Shown: positions 63,560-64,000 of the stretch, in pieces
Layout: the number at the start of each line of letters is the position of its first letter
Position numbering within the stretch: position 1 is the stretch's first letter
Origin: Rhyacophila brunnea
Lineage: Eukaryota > Arthropoda > Insecta > Trichoptera > Rhyacophilidae
Assembly: GCA_022495005.1 (NCBI GenBank)
Contig: JAGYXB010000657.1
Coordinates: 62,001-126,000, forward strand
DNA: 64,000 nt
Direction of reading: 5' to 3'
Position numbers and translations under genes: made by a program
Notes under the pieces: model-generated
Database searches by the model: none
Told to the model about the DNA's origin: nothing
The model's input: only the letters and a program-made list of their open reading frames with translations

Positions 63560-64000
63560 ATACTTTAAAAGATGATGTGGATTCCGGATATAGGGGTGGG
63601 GGCGATTTTACAAGATGCCAGACACTGACCTTTTGATGATGACTCCGTGGTCTGGTTGAACTGTCACTCACGTGGTATTTTTTGTTTCAGTTACCCGGTA
63701 CGCGGCACTTAACGGTACACTATTTTATGAATGATATGATATGTGGTGGATGAAGGATGATGCGTTGTATGAATGATGAAGATGCGACGTTTACTCAAAC
63801 CGTAACAGGCTTAGTACAACGAATGTCGTACATATATGTTTTGAGATAACTTTAGAATCACTCTGTATAATGTGGTGCGGCAATACACACCCGTTGTTCT
63901 CTTGAGAGCTGATTCACGCGCGACGGCTGTCTTGAAGTTACTCTTTTTGAGTTACACTGTAGGTAAGAAACGACGGTAAAAATTAAATTAACAACTTGCT
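63560..64000 (-). repeat. Family D repeat, cut by window edge
   Basis: GATGCCAGACACTGACCTTT, GATGACTCCGTGGTCTGGTT and GACGGCTGTCTTGAAGTTAC are shared with 31950-32290 and, inverted, with 39610-40080. The right end lies beyond the window. Confidence 0.58.

Overview
This looks like a gene-poor, AT-rich, repeat-dense stretch of an insect nuclear genome. Evidence: interstitial (TTAGG)n arrays (the usual insect telomere unit), eukaryotic non-LTR retrotransposons, tRNA-derived SINEs, hAT-type DNA transposons with 8-bp target duplications, and many short terminal-inverted-repeat elements. The order cannot be fixed from sequence alone; Hemiptera or Lepidoptera would fit. I found no convincing host protein-coding gene, no functional tRNA or rRNA gene, and nothing bacterial such as an operon, Shine-Dalgarno site or CRISPR. 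Many open frames begin at TTG or GTG and are chance or transposon-derived.

Layout. 1-5.5 kb: three copies of a Helentron-like repeat (family A) and a hAT element with a GTF2IRD2-like transposase remnant (2297-3275). 5.5-10 kb: a long-inverted-repeat element (family B) carrying a TTAA-flanked insert, a small MITE and a LINE tail. 10-20 kb: an RTE-type LINE 3' end, a second TTAA element, a fold-back element with a TTAGG core and a LINE tail. 20-27 kb: three more family A copies, a hAT inside a SINE, and an intact-frame RTE-like reverse transcriptase fragment inserted in another LINE tail. 27-34 kb: LINE remnants, a deletion derivative of the first hAT, an RTE 3' end, and a family A copy inside family B. 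35-48 kb: RTE fragment, families D, E and F, SINE S copies, unassigned sequence. 48.2-53.66 kb (minus strand): the largest unit, a nearly full-length but dead I-group LINE (ORF1 with CCHC knuckle; ORF2 with endonuclease, reverse transcriptase, RNase H and a C-terminal zinc motif), interrupted by a SINE with target duplications. 54-64 kb: LINE fragments, family K elements (one inside family B), families D and E, and a last family A copy.

How the parts relate: no host pathway is visible. The window is a stack of nested insertions. Several layers can be ordered (piggyBac-like in B, A in B, K in B, hAT in SINE, SINE in LINE, unknown element in SINE, RTE in LINE), and paralogous copies show the empty sites. 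Boundaries marked 'about' were set by eye against other copies in the window.
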